Of a DNA stretch of 64,000 nt, positions 1 through 8,397 are shown in pieces. The DNA lies in the NCBI GenBank assembly GCA_019414665.1, contig DXLO01000009.1:12819-76818 (forward strand), read 5' to 3'. This DNA is from Bacteroides sp. (GTDB taxonomy: Bacteria; Bacteroidota; Bacteroidia; Bacteroidales; Bacteroidaceae). The notes below the pieces were generated by a model. That model was not told the origin of the DNA and did not search any database. It worked only from the letters and a program-made list of their open reading frames with translations. Every line of letters begins with the position of its first letter. Position 1 is the stretch's first letter. Made by a program: the position numbers and the translations under genes.

Positions 1-456
1 GAAGAGCCGGCTATTACAAACGAGGCGGAAAGAAGGTCTGATTCCTTGAACCCTCGCTCCACAGCCCGTATCATCTATGAGCCGGCAGCTGACGGCTATA
101 AGGATTGGAACGACCAGCTGCTAGATCTGGGGAGGCCAATAGAGGAAAAGCAGGGCGAACTTCAGGAGATAAGCGGTAAAGCCACTCTGAACCGTGCTCT
201 GGCTGCATTGCCGGAAGTCAATCCTGAACATATCCGTACCGGGACGTATGACGAAGCGGATTATAAGGCGGTACGACAGAGAATTGAGCGTGCGGACAAG
301 ATAATATTCTCCTTTGAAACCCAAGATCAGGGTATGCCTGAAAAAGGTTTCCAGGAGATGTACAAAATAAGGGAAGAACTATCCCGTCTGGAAAACGAGA
401 TATCCGATTCCTTATCTGAGATAAAAGAAAACAACCAACCACGGTTTCATCGATAA
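1..456 (+). CDS. C-terminal part of a hypothetical helical protein (5' end outside window)
   Basis: The reading frame is open from the first base of the window, so only the C-terminal part (about 151 residues) is visible. The first in-frame start-like codon (TTG at 46) is probably internal. The visible part is hydrophilic, rich in Glu and Lys, and predicted largely helical, with a probable coiled coil in the last 50 residues (heptad-like ELSRLENEISDSLSEIKE). No signal peptide or membrane segment is visible. It ends 13 bases before the PH-domain gene and runs in the same direction as the following transfer-type operon. I do not recognise a family; membership of the conjugation operon is inferred from position. 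Confidence 0.6.
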   Translation, partial: EEPAITNEAERRSDSLNPRSTARIIYEPAADGYKDWNDQLLDLGRPIEEKQGELQEISGKATLNRALAALPEVNPEHIRTGTYDEADYKAVRQRIERADKIIFSFETQDQGMPEKGFQEMYKIREELSRLENEISDSLSEIKENNQPRFHR

Positions 457-469
457 ACAGAGCCAGCCT

Positions 470-955
470 ATGCAAATGACACATTACGATATCATCAACT
501 TCCGGCCGCATCCGGTGCAGTTTGTCATCAATGAACTGCCGCTGATGTCGGTCTGTGTTGCTGGACTGATATACGGAGGCATGGAAAACATGCCTCTCGT
601 AAGCATGGCGACCACAATATCTGCACTTGCACTTCTTGTACTGCTTTACCGGTACATCTATCTGCGCAGAATACGTTATGACATAACAGCCGAACAGCTA
701 GTATGCGAGCGCGGTATTCTGCTAAGAAAGGTGGATTATATGGAACTGTACCGCATCGTGGACTTCCAGGAGAAACAGAGTATCCTGCAACAGATATGCG
801 GACTGAAAACGGTAAGCATCCTCTCGATGGACCGGAACACGCCACGGCTTGACCTGCTGGGAATGAAACGCAGTGACAGAATCGTGACTCTGATACGCGA
901 ACGCGTGGAATACAATAAACGAAAAAAGGGAATATATGAGATTACCAATCATTAG
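470..955 (+). CDS. Membrane protein with bacterial PH (DUF304-like) domain
   Basis: A 161-residue protein with two hydrophobic segments (about residues 22-40 and 45-62) followed by a soluble domain. That domain reads like a bacterial PH domain: after the basic stop-transfer sequence come a beta-rich stretch, an ERGILLRKVDYMELYRI segment and a Gly-rich turn, which is the usual pattern of the bPH_2/DUF304 family. Such proteins are membrane anchored with the PH-like domain in the cytoplasm; their role in conjugative elements is not known to me. The start (ATG CAA ATG) follows the preceding gene by 13 bases. The 3' end overlaps the next gene by 20 bases, which indicates translational coupling. 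Confidence 0.65.
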   Translation: MQMTHYDIINFRPHPVQFVINELPLMSVCVAGLIYGGMENMPLVSMATTISALALLVLLYRYIYLRRIRYDITAEQLVCERGILLRKVDYMELYRIVDFQEKQSILQQICGLKTVSILSMDRNTPRLDLLGMKRSDRIVTLIRERVEYNKRKKGIYEITNH

Positions 956-1625
956 CATACTGATGGCACTTGCCATTATAGTTCCACAGGCGCTCCATGC
1001 ACAGGTAGCTGCTTCGAATCCTCTGGAATGGATGGCACTGGCCGAGGGCAATGACCTGATAAACGGACAGATAGAAAAGCAGATTAAGGGGCAGACACAG
1101 ACGGCACTGCTACAGAATACGATAGCGGCAGAGTTCAACCGCATCCATCAGTGGGAGAAACAGTACAACAGCTATCTGAAGACCATAAACGGCTATGCAT
1201 CATCGCTGAAAGCCTGTACCCATCTGTACAACGACGGCGTGCGGATATTTCTTACTTTGGGAAAACTTGGCAAGGCCGTTCGTGACAATCCGCAGGGTAT
1301 AGTAGCCGGAATGAGCATGAACAACTTGTATATAGAGACGGCAACTGAACTGGTGTCTGTGTTTACGCTGCTGAACGATGCTGTGGCCAAGGGGGGAACA
1401 GAGAACATGCAGACCGGAGCAGAGCGCAGCAAGACACTGTGGGCACTGAACGACAAGCTGTCGGCTTTCAGCCGTAAGCTGCATCTGCTCTATCTGAGTG
1501 TACGCTATTATACACTGAATGACGTGTGGAACAGCGTGACGGCAGGAATGATAGAACGGAATAACGGAGAAGTGGCCCGGACAGCCATGTCGCGCTGGAG
1601 AAGGGCTGCTGCCATGACACGATAA
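936..1625 (+). CDS. Exported helical protein, possible VirB5/TrbJ-like transfer component
   Basis: A 229-residue protein with a clear signal peptide: basic MR, a hydrophobic core, and cleavage likely after LHA before QVAAS near residue 22. The mature part is helical, with an early segment (IHQWEKQYNSYLKTINGYASSL) like the helical pilus-tip-associated proteins of type IV transfer systems; that comparison is inference only. The C-terminal 60 residues (SVRYYTLNDVWN, then SRWRRAA) match the layout of the next gene's C-terminus (AVKYTTLGDIW, then KRRWKQA), so the two are diverged paralogues. It starts inside the end of the PH-domain gene and is followed after 11 bases by its paralogue. Confidence 0.6.
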   Translation: MRLPIISILMALAIIVPQALHAQVAASNPLEWMALAEGNDLINGQIEKQIKGQTQTALLQNTIAAEFNRIHQWEKQYNSYLKTINGYASSLKACTHLYNDGVRIFLTLGKLGKAVRDNPQGIVAGMSMNNLYIETATELVSVFTLLNDAVAKGGTENMQTGAERSKTLWALNDKLSAFSRKLHLLYLSVRYYTLNDVWNSVTAGMIERNNGEVARTAMSRWRRAAAMTR

Positions 1626-1636
1626 AACAAGGCAAG

Positions 1637-2320
1637 ATGGACAGGATAATATTAATAATGGCACTTCTGCTGTGTACTGGACTGTCAAAAGTCCGGGCGC
1701 AGAATGACCCGGTACTTGCCGGTATGATACTGCTGTACACAGAGAAAGCGGAAAAGGAACTGAAGAACCAGGAGAAGGTTATGCTGATGCAGACAACCGG
1801 ACATATCTGGACCAAGGAAGAAGTGGAAGCCACGACCAACCTGCAGCGTGAGTTCAACAACTATCTGGACTCGTTCCGCTCGATAGTCAGCTATGCGGCA
1901 CAGACATACGGATTCTACCACGAGGTATCCAAACTGACGGACAATATGAGTGATTTCAGCCGGCAACTGGCACGGAACTCTCCGAACGCCGTAGCCGTGG
2001 CCCTATCAGCCAGACGGAATGCCATATACAGGGAACTTATACTGAACAGTGTGGAAATTGTAAATGACATACGGTCTGTCTGTATTTCCGACAACAAGAT
2101 GACCGAAAAGGAACGGATGGAAATCGTATTCGGCATCCGTCCCAAACTCAAGATGATGAACCAGAAGCTGCAACGGCTCACGAAAGCCGTGAAGTACACA
2201 ACGCTTGGTGACATCTGGCTGGAGATAGACGAAGGCGCACGGCCGGTAGCAGACAAGCGGGACATTGTGGAAGCGGCAAAAAGACGGTGGAAACAGGCTG
2301 GAAAGAATGTAAGACCTTAA
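1637..2320 (+). CDS. Exported helical protein, paralogue of the preceding gene
   Basis: A 227-residue protein with an N-terminal signal peptide (hydrophobic IILIMALLLCTGL, cleavage likely near VRAQ at residue 22) and a helical mature region with no further membrane segment. It shares with the preceding gene the length, the signal peptide, a central QREFNNYLDSFRSIVSYAAQ helix like the neighbour's WEKQYNSYLK helix, and the C-terminal KYTTLGDIW...RRWKQA motif. A tandem pair of small periplasmic helical proteins in a transfer operon may act as partners in an envelope structure. No family assignment is certain. Spacing to both neighbours is 11-13 bases. Confidence 0.6.
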   Translation: MDRIILIMALLLCTGLSKVRAQNDPVLAGMILLYTEKAEKELKNQEKVMLMQTTGHIWTKEEVEATTNLQREFNNYLDSFRSIVSYAAQTYGFYHEVSKLTDNMSDFSRQLARNSPNAVAVALSARRNAIYRELILNSVEIVNDIRSVCISDNKMTEKERMEIVFGIRPKLKMMNQKLQRLTKAVKYTTLGDIWLEIDEGARPVADKRDIVEAAKRRWKQAGKNVRP

Positions 2321-2333
2321 TATACGAAAAGAT

Positions 2334-2989
2334 ATGGGATTTTGGAGCACTTTATTAAAATACGGCGGTAAGGCAGCCAAAGGTGTAGGAACAGCTGCTG
2401 CCGAGACTGGGAAAACAGCCGGAAGCGCAATATTGCACCCTACAAGAACACTGCGCACAGCCGGCCATGCAATCAAAACAGCTACGGTAACAGGCGCTGT
2501 AGGCTATGTAGGCTGGGAAAAGCTGACATCGGACAAAAGTGTAGCAAGAATCGTAAGCGAAGCTGTAGTAGGCAAAAATGCTACGGATACCCTTGCTGGA
2601 ACGACCGAGGAGATGAAAGCCCTGAAAGAGAAAGCCGGAGCAGCAATGGATACTGTAACAGAAGCTGTATCCGGGCTTGACGGAAAACTGGACGGAGTAT
2701 CAAACTTCCTGAAAGAAACGACAAGCGGAGGACTTGGAACAATGATAGGAAACTTTTTCGGCAATCTGGGACGCGGAAACGTATCAGGCCTGAGTATCGC
2801 AGGGCTGGTAGCGGCCGCATTCCTTGTATTCGGCCGTTTCGGATGGCTCCCGGTGCACTGCTGGGAATGATGCTTATCGGTAACAATTCTGGTATTACCC
2901 GTATGTCCTCACAGGAAAGTGCCGTAAGGGTGCAACCGCAAGTCGCACCGGAAGAAGAGCAAGTGCGACCGGGGGGCATGAGAAGATAG
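2334..2989 (+). CDS. Ala/Gly-rich membrane-associated protein, apparent single-base frameshift
   Basis: The uninterrupted frame runs 2334-2870 (178 residues). It is an Ala/Gly/Thr-rich protein with a helical middle and a hydrophobic segment near residues 155-170. Directly after FGRFGW the frame ends in a short unrelated tail. The alternate frame from 2846 continues sensibly (APGALLGMMLIGNNSG..., then a Pro/Glu-rich C-terminus ending MRR) to a stop at 2987-2989. One extra G in the GG of ggatggctccc would join the two parts as FGWAPGALLG. This suggests a one-base deletion or a sequencing error. The family is unknown; it lies in the transfer operon, 13 bases after the exported paralogue pair. 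Confidence 0.55.
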
Positions 2990-3010
2990 GAATAAAAAAC
3001 AATACAAGAT

Positions 3011-4146
3011 ATGAAATATACAGAAGAAATGATCCTGCACTCGAAAAGCGGCTACTGTATGCCGTTTGAGGAAGCACAGGGAAAAGATGTGGAAATGTCG
3101 CTTGGATATGGCGAACAGGTACATCCGACAACTGGAGAAAAGTTCTTTCATCATGGCATTGACTTCAGCGTGCGCTGCCGGATGCTGTCAGCCCTTGCGG
3201 ACGGTATTGTTTCGGGTGTGTCCAACAATCCGGTGCACGGTATCTGTCAGACCATCCGATATGGCGGCTACGAAGTGACATACGGACATCTGTCGAATGT
3301 GTTCGCCCAGTTCGGGCAGCGTGTAAAAGCCGGACAGACAGTGGCACTTAGCGGCGACCTGCTGCATCTGGAAACCCGTTTTAAGGGAGAAGAACTGAAT
3401 CCGCTAGAATTTCTGACCATGCTGTACGGAAACATCCGGGCAGCCAGACAGGCAACCGGCAGCGCGGCAGACTTTGACGAGGAAGGAATGACCGTAGCAA
3501 CCGACTATGAGAATGACAGAGAGGAAATAGAAAAACTGATGCTCCGCTTCCTTCCCCTTTATATGGAAGACCTGAGATCAGGTGCATATACACTACCGGA
3601 GCATACGGAACAGAGCCTGCGTCATCTGTTCACCATGGGAGCCGTAAAGGAGTATTTCTATGAGAGAATGCCCAGCCTGGCCAATCCTCTGGGACTCGGA
3701 CACAGAGCCCTTCCACTGGCCGGCAAGGTACAGAACCTGCTTATCGGGGATTTCCTGAACTATCTGGCACTCAGACACGAAATATTTCTGAGTACGACTG
3801 ATGAGGGCTTAAAAAAAAACTCCGTAACGAAGCAGTAGCCAGCGGAGGAGTAATCGATCCGCTGGCGGGTCTGGATATAGATATCCAGAGTTTCGACATC
3901 CCGAGAATAGTTTCTGTATATCCTGACAGGTTCGGCATACGCTGGTGGACAAAGGCATGGTTCAACAACCATGATGAAGGAGAAGCTTCGGTGGAAATAG
4001 AACGTGAACAGGCAGTTCGTTTCCTGCAGAACAACATAGAGAAGGACAAATGGCTGGAAGAATATTTTCCAAGACAGATGGAAGTATATCACCATGCCAT
4101 CGAGCAGACCAAGGAGCAACTGCTCAAACAGATAAACATGGTATAG
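3011..4146 (+). CDS. M23-like peptidase-fold protein, interrupted at a nine-A run
   Basis: The uninterrupted frame runs 3011-3838 (275 residues) and starts with an M23/LytM-like domain: HHGIDF near residue 47, YGHLS near 92, and LHLETRF near 118 in place of the usual HLHFE. The metal ligand set looks partly altered, so catalytic activity is uncertain. A long helical region follows. At 3811-3819 there is a run of nine A. With ten A the frame would continue (KKKLRNEAVASGGVIDPLAG...) for about 110 more residues to the TAG at 4144-4146, 17 bases before the next start. That continuation is protein-like, so the gene is either frameshifted, mis-sequenced, or corrected by slippage on the A run. The context suggests a wall-facing transfer protein. 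Confidence 0.6.
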
Positions 4147-4163
4147 CGAAACAATGACAAGAT

Positions 4164-5972
4164 ATGGACGGAATCAATAGCAGACGGTTTGCGGAAATGG
4201 AGGCTCTCACGGGCAGTTATTTCCGCTGTTACCTGGTACCGGTAATGAATGAAACACAGGCTTTTCTCAACCGTAAGCAGGTGGAGGAAATGAAAGAATA
4301 CTCTACCTCTGCCAGCGGTATTCTCAGTATGATGGCGACTGCGGGACAACCTTTAGGAGACCCGTACCAGACACTCAAACTGACGGGCGAATGGAACTCA
4401 AAGACTACGGAAGAGTATATAGGAATGTGTAAGGAACGCATTCTGGACTCGGATGATATCCAGCGTGACCTGGCCTGTATGGCCGGGCAGTGGCGCGAAA
4501 CCGTAGTGGCTGAAATAGGACGTGAGCGTTATGATGCCCTTTCGGAAAAACTGGGATGCGACCTGGCATATGCCTATCTGGATTACCGGTTGGACCGGCT
4601 GATGGTGGACAAACTGGTGAATGACCGGATACCCAAGTCATCGGCCGAGTACATTATCCGAAAGGCCGGACAATCGAGTCTGCTGGGACTGGCACAGACA
4701 TTGGGACGTTCGCCACTGGCAGAAGAGATTGAATCACGCAGCGAGGCAGCCTATCATCCCAGTACGCTGGAAAAAGGTGCCGGAAATGTACTGGGCGCTT
4801 CAGCAGATGCCATTATGCTGGGAGGTGCCGGATCGTGGGCTTCGCTTGCCAGATTCGTAGGTGTGGATGTGGCACTGACTGCTGCAGCTGACAGTCTTGT
4901 GCCAGAAACACCACGGGAACAATCCGTAGAGGAATGTATCAGCAAAGGTGTGTTCGGAAAGGAGAACAATGTATTTGATATGTTCCGCAAAGAAGCGACC
5001 ATGATTCCAGCCAAGGACAATAAACTTATTGCCCAAGTCAACGGACAGCTGAAAAACAAAATACCTGTCATCAATTTCAGTTTTATGGATTGGAGCAAGA
5101 AAGAAAATGAAAAGCCGGCATGGATGAAGAACTACAGTATGCCGGGAAAAGAACGCAAAGAGCAGTACAAAGATGTTCCGCTGGTAGTAGCTCCCGGATA
5201 TGAGGATGCCTATCTGAAAGAACAGGAAATGCTGAAGGACAACACGGAAAGCGAAGTAAGGGAACAGACAATGAAAAATACGGAAACACCGACAAGCGGA
5301 TATAACGGACAAAATGTGAAAGACGACGAAGCTGCCGTAGGTACGCGGGAAGAAACGGAAGAACAAGCGGAACATACCAATACAAACGGCTGGGACGGGC
5401 TTTTGCGCTCATTCGGTCTTGACGGAATGGGAAAAGTGGCCGGTAACCTGGGTTATATCATAGCCATGCTGCCGGATATGCTGCTGGGGCTCTTTACGGG
5501 CAAGACGAAATCCCTCGGACTGAAGGACAACCTTTTGCCGATAGCCAGTATCGTAGCAGGACTGTTTGTCCGGAATCCGCTGCTGAAGATGCTGCTCATG
5601 GGACTTGGCGGTGCAAATCTGCTGAACAAGGCCGGCAAGGAAGCACTGTCAAACCAACAGAGCGAAGTTGACGGATATCCACGTAGAGAAAGCGGAAACG
5701 TACAATACAAACGCTATGCGGACGAACCATTGAATCCACGTATCGTAAATCCGGTATTGCAGGGCTGCACGCTGATTGCTACGATAGACCGTGTTCCCTG
5801 TACCATACAGATCAGTCCGACAGTAGCGGATGCCTACCGTAGCGGCGCGGTGCCCCTGAACACACTGGCCAATGCCATACTTGCCCAAAGCGACAGGCTG
5901 CGTCAGATGGCTGCGGAAAACTACGACAGCGGACAACAGGAAACTGCGGCCAGAAGCAGAGGTATCCAGTAA
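4164..5972 (+). CDS. Large conjugative-operon protein with C-terminal hydrophobic region
   Basis: A 602-residue protein that I cannot assign to a named family. Residues 1-240 are mainly helical and soluble. Residues 205-250 contain an Ala/Gly-rich weakly hydrophobic stretch. Residues 300-410 are charged and low in complexity (Glu/Lys/Thr rich). Residues 420-500 contain hydrophobic segments (LGYIIAMLPDMLLGLFTG; LLPIASIVAGLFV; LKMLLMGLGGANLL) that could span or associate with the membrane. The C-terminal 90 residues are soluble, with a small beta-rich domain (LIATIDRVPCTIQISPTVA). It lies between the M23-like gene and the ArdC/MutS-like gene with short gaps, so it is probably part of the same transfer unit. 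Confidence 0.55.
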   Translation: MDGINSRRFAEMEALTGSYFRCYLVPVMNETQAFLNRKQVEEMKEYSTSASGILSMMATAGQPLGDPYQTLKLTGEWNSKTTEEYIGMCKERILDSDDIQRDLACMAGQWRETVVAEIGRERYDALSEKLGCDLAYAYLDYRLDRLMVDKLVNDRIPKSSAEYIIRKAGQSSLLGLAQTLGRSPLAEEIESRSEAAYHPSTLEKGAGNVLGASADAIMLGGAGSWASLARFVGVDVALTAAADSLVPETPREQSVEECISKGVFGKENNVFDMFRKEATMIPAKDNKLIAQVNGQLKNKIPVINFSFMDWSKKENEKPAWMKNYSMPGKERKEQYKDVPLVVAPGYEDAYLKEQEMLKDNTESEVREQTMKNTETPTSGYNGQNVKDDEAAVGTREETEEQAEHTNTNGWDGLLRSFGLDGMGKVAGNLGYIIAMLPDMLLGLFTGKTKSLGLKDNLLPIASIVAGLFVRNPLLKMLLMGLGGANLLNKAGKEALSNQQSEVDGYPRRESGNVQYKRYADEPLNPRIVNPVLQGCTLIATIDRVPCTIQISPTVADAYRSGAVPLNTLANAILAQSDRLRQMAAENYDSGQQETAARSRGIQ

Positions 5973-6011
5973 GAACTATAAAAAAAATAAACAACACAAA
6001 CACATCCAAAT

Positions 6012-8393
6012 ATGAAAGAAAAGTCGCAAATAGAGAAAAATGCCGCACAAAAGCAAATAGAACTGCTTTCATCGGCATTGAGTGGCGCTTCGGAAGCCGA
6101 CGGCCACTGGCTCAATGCTGCCGGCAAGCACTATCCGAGACTCTATCCGCAAGGAGTTTCGGCCAGTCCGTTCAACGCCTTGTTTATGGCTCTGCATTCG
6201 GACAGCAAAGGATGCAAGACAAATCTGTTTACCCTCTACACTGATGCCAAGGCACGAGGTACATCGGTAAGGGAACATGAGCAGGGTGTACCGTTTCTCT
6301 ACTACAACTGGAACCGCTACGTGAACCGCAACAATCCGGAGGACATCATCACCCGACGGGATTATCTCCTGCTGGAGCCGGAAATGAAGGAACAGTACAA
6401 AGGCATTCACAACAGGGAGATTCGAACACTGTTCAACATCGATCAGACGACATTTCCTTATGTGGATGAAAGAGGCTATGACATAGCACTGAAAACAGAC
6501 GGCGGGATTACAGAGAATGGATATTCGGAATCCGACGAACGCAAACTACACATCCGATTCAACGACTTCCTGCTGAAAATGCGGGACAATCTTGTTCCTG
6601 TACGTTCGGACGGAAGCGGTATGCCTCACTATGAGACAGACCGTGATGCGGTGTATATGCCCCGCCAGCGAGAGTTCAAGCATTACCATGACTATGTACA
6701 GGAAGCTTTGAGACAGATAGTGAGTGCCACCGGACATCAGCAGAGGCTTGCACGCGAAGGTATGGTGATGAAAAACGGTATGCCACCTTCGGAAGATGCA
6801 TTGAAACAGGAAAGGTTGGTGGTAGAGATAGCATCTGGAATCAAGATGCTTGAACTTGGCCTGCCTGCACGCCTGACGGAAGAAAGCAGGAAGATGGTGG
6901 ACTACTGGAACAGGGAACTCAAGGAGAATCCTATCTTGATTGACGCATTGGAAAGTGACGTGAACAATGCCCTTGAGGTGATTCACAAAGCGGAAAAAGG
7001 CGAAAAAATAGAATATGCCACCTTGCGCAACAGACAGAAGACAACCGACCTGCGCGACCAGCTCCCGAAGCACTACTTTGTAGCAGATGAAATCAGCAGA
7101 TACCCAAGCAAGGAAGACAAGAACATCGTGCTTGTCATAGACCGTCAGGGCAAAAAGGCCGACGTGGTACTGCCAGCAGGAGCTTCTACGGAAGTGGATA
7201 ATGAGGTGCCGGGCATGAACAAGGCTCGTATCGAACGTGCCTTGCGACTGGAAGGTATAGAAAACGTGCGTTTCTTCAATCCGGACGGTGCCTTGGGCTA
7301 CCGACCCGATGATGCGTATTTCGCAGAAAAACAGGTATCGCTGGCCCGTCTGAAGAACTGGACAATGGAAGTACTCTCTACGCTGGACGTTACTCCAGCC
7401 GTAAAACAAGCCAATGAAAAATGCTTTGACAAGATACAGATGGTGCAGGACGACAAGAACCGCTGGGCCCTGTATCTGAAACCGGAGAACGAACCGGGAT
7501 ACAGCGTTTATCCGGACAAGGAGGACGTAAACCGTTTCTTCACCACGCTGAAACAGGCAATGGATGACATTGACAAGGTACGCATGGAACTGGCACACAA
7601 GTATTATGCGCTGGCTGAGATTAAACCAGACCTGAAGGTTGATCTGTTCAGCACAGAGACCAGGGACATAGACCTGAACCGCATACAGAGAGTCTGCGTA
7701 TTCAAGACGAAGAAAGACGGTATCCAGTGTGCGGCTACCATAGACGGTAACCGTATGCAGCCGAGAAGCCTGACTCCGCAGCAGTGGCAACGCATGTGGC
7801 TGGCAGAGGACAAGAACGAGTATAAACGCAATCTTGCCGCAACGCTGTTTGCAGACATACTGCAACAGGGACAGACACAGGACGAACATGCCGGAGAGAA
7901 ACAGGAAAAGGATGCAGAAAGACAGCAGACTGCCGAGACCACAAAAGACAGTGCTGAAAAGACGGTACAGAATGAAACGTCTGCACAGCGGGAATCCTGG
8001 GACAGGATAAAGGCAAAACATCCTGATGCCCTGCAATTGGTACGGAAAGGTGACTTTTACCGTATGTACAATGATGATGCCGAAAAGGGAGCCAGCATAC
8101 TGGGAGTTACCATACAAAAGCTTTCGGAAGGAGGTGAACGGGGATTTGCACAATCGGCAGAGTTTCCTTATCACAAACTGGACGACTACCTGCCCAAGCT
8201 GATCAGGGCCGGAGAACGTGTAGTCATCTGTGACGCACCGGAAATGGAGAAAGCAAGAAGCAAGTCCTTGCAACAGTCTGGAAGCATGTCCGACGGGAGG
8301 CAATCCGAAGGGACAGCCAGAGAAACAGGCCAAGCATCCGGAAAAGACGGAAACGAAGAATCAGTGGAACAACGTACAACATTAAGGAGATAA
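6012..8393 (+). CDS. Multidomain conjugative-element protein: ArdC-like N-terminus, MutS domain I-like C-terminus
   Basis: A 793-residue soluble protein. Residues about 30-140 resemble the N-terminal ssDNA-binding domain of ArdC-type antirestriction proteins (YPRLYPQGVSASPFNALFM, then LFTLYTDAKARG). The middle (about 380-610) has the pattern seen in large accessory proteins of Bacteroidales conjugative elements, including a segment with QQWQRMWLAEDKNEYKR. A charged Gln/Glu/Lys linker follows at 615-655. Residues about 660-745 match the MutS N-terminal mismatch-recognition fold (GDFYRMYNDDAEKGASILG, FPYHKLDDYLPKLIRAGERV). The MutS ATPase is absent, so mismatch repair is not expected. A DNA-handling role during transfer is inferred. 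It ends 4 bases before the GH73/M23 gene. Confidence 0.65.
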   Translation: MKEKSQIEKNAAQKQIELLSSALSGASEADGHWLNAAGKHYPRLYPQGVSASPFNALFMALHSDSKGCKTNLFTLYTDAKARGTSVREHEQGVPFLYYNWNRYVNRNNPEDIITRRDYLLLEPEMKEQYKGIHNREIRTLFNIDQTTFPYVDERGYDIALKTDGGITENGYSESDERKLHIRFNDFLLKMRDNLVPVRSDGSGMPHYETDRDAVYMPRQREFKHYHDYVQEALRQIVSATGHQQRLAREGMVMKNGMPPSEDALKQERLVVEIASGIKMLELGLPARLTEESRKMVDYWNRELKENPILIDALESDVNNALEVIHKAEKGEKIEYATLRNRQKTTDLRDQLPKHYFVADEISRYPSKEDKNIVLVIDRQGKKADVVLPAGASTEVDNEVPGMNKARIERALRLEGIENVRFFNPDGALGYRPDDAYFAEKQVSLARLKNWTMEVLSTLDVTPAVKQANEKCFDKIQMVQDDKNRWALYLKPENEPGYSVYPDKEDVNRFFTTLKQAMDDIDKVRMELAHKYYALAEIKPDLKVDLFSTETRDIDLNRIQRVCVFKTKKDGIQCAATIDGNRMQPRSLTPQQWQRMWLAEDKNEYKRNLAATLFADILQQGQTQDEHAGEKQEKDAERQQTAETTKDSAEKTVQNETSAQRESWDRIKAKHPDALQLVRKGDFYRMYNDDAEKGASILGVTIQKLSEGGERGFAQSAEFPYHKLDDYLPKLIRAGERVVICDAPEMEKARSKSLQQSGSMSDGRQSEGTARETGQASGKDGNEESVEQRTTLRR

Positions 8394-8397
8394 TAAT

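Noticed and set aside
6546..8333. 595-codon open frame on the - strand
   Set aside because: It is antisense to the ArdC/MutS-like gene, has a Cys/Phe/Leu-rich composition without recognisable domains, and no promoter or operon context.
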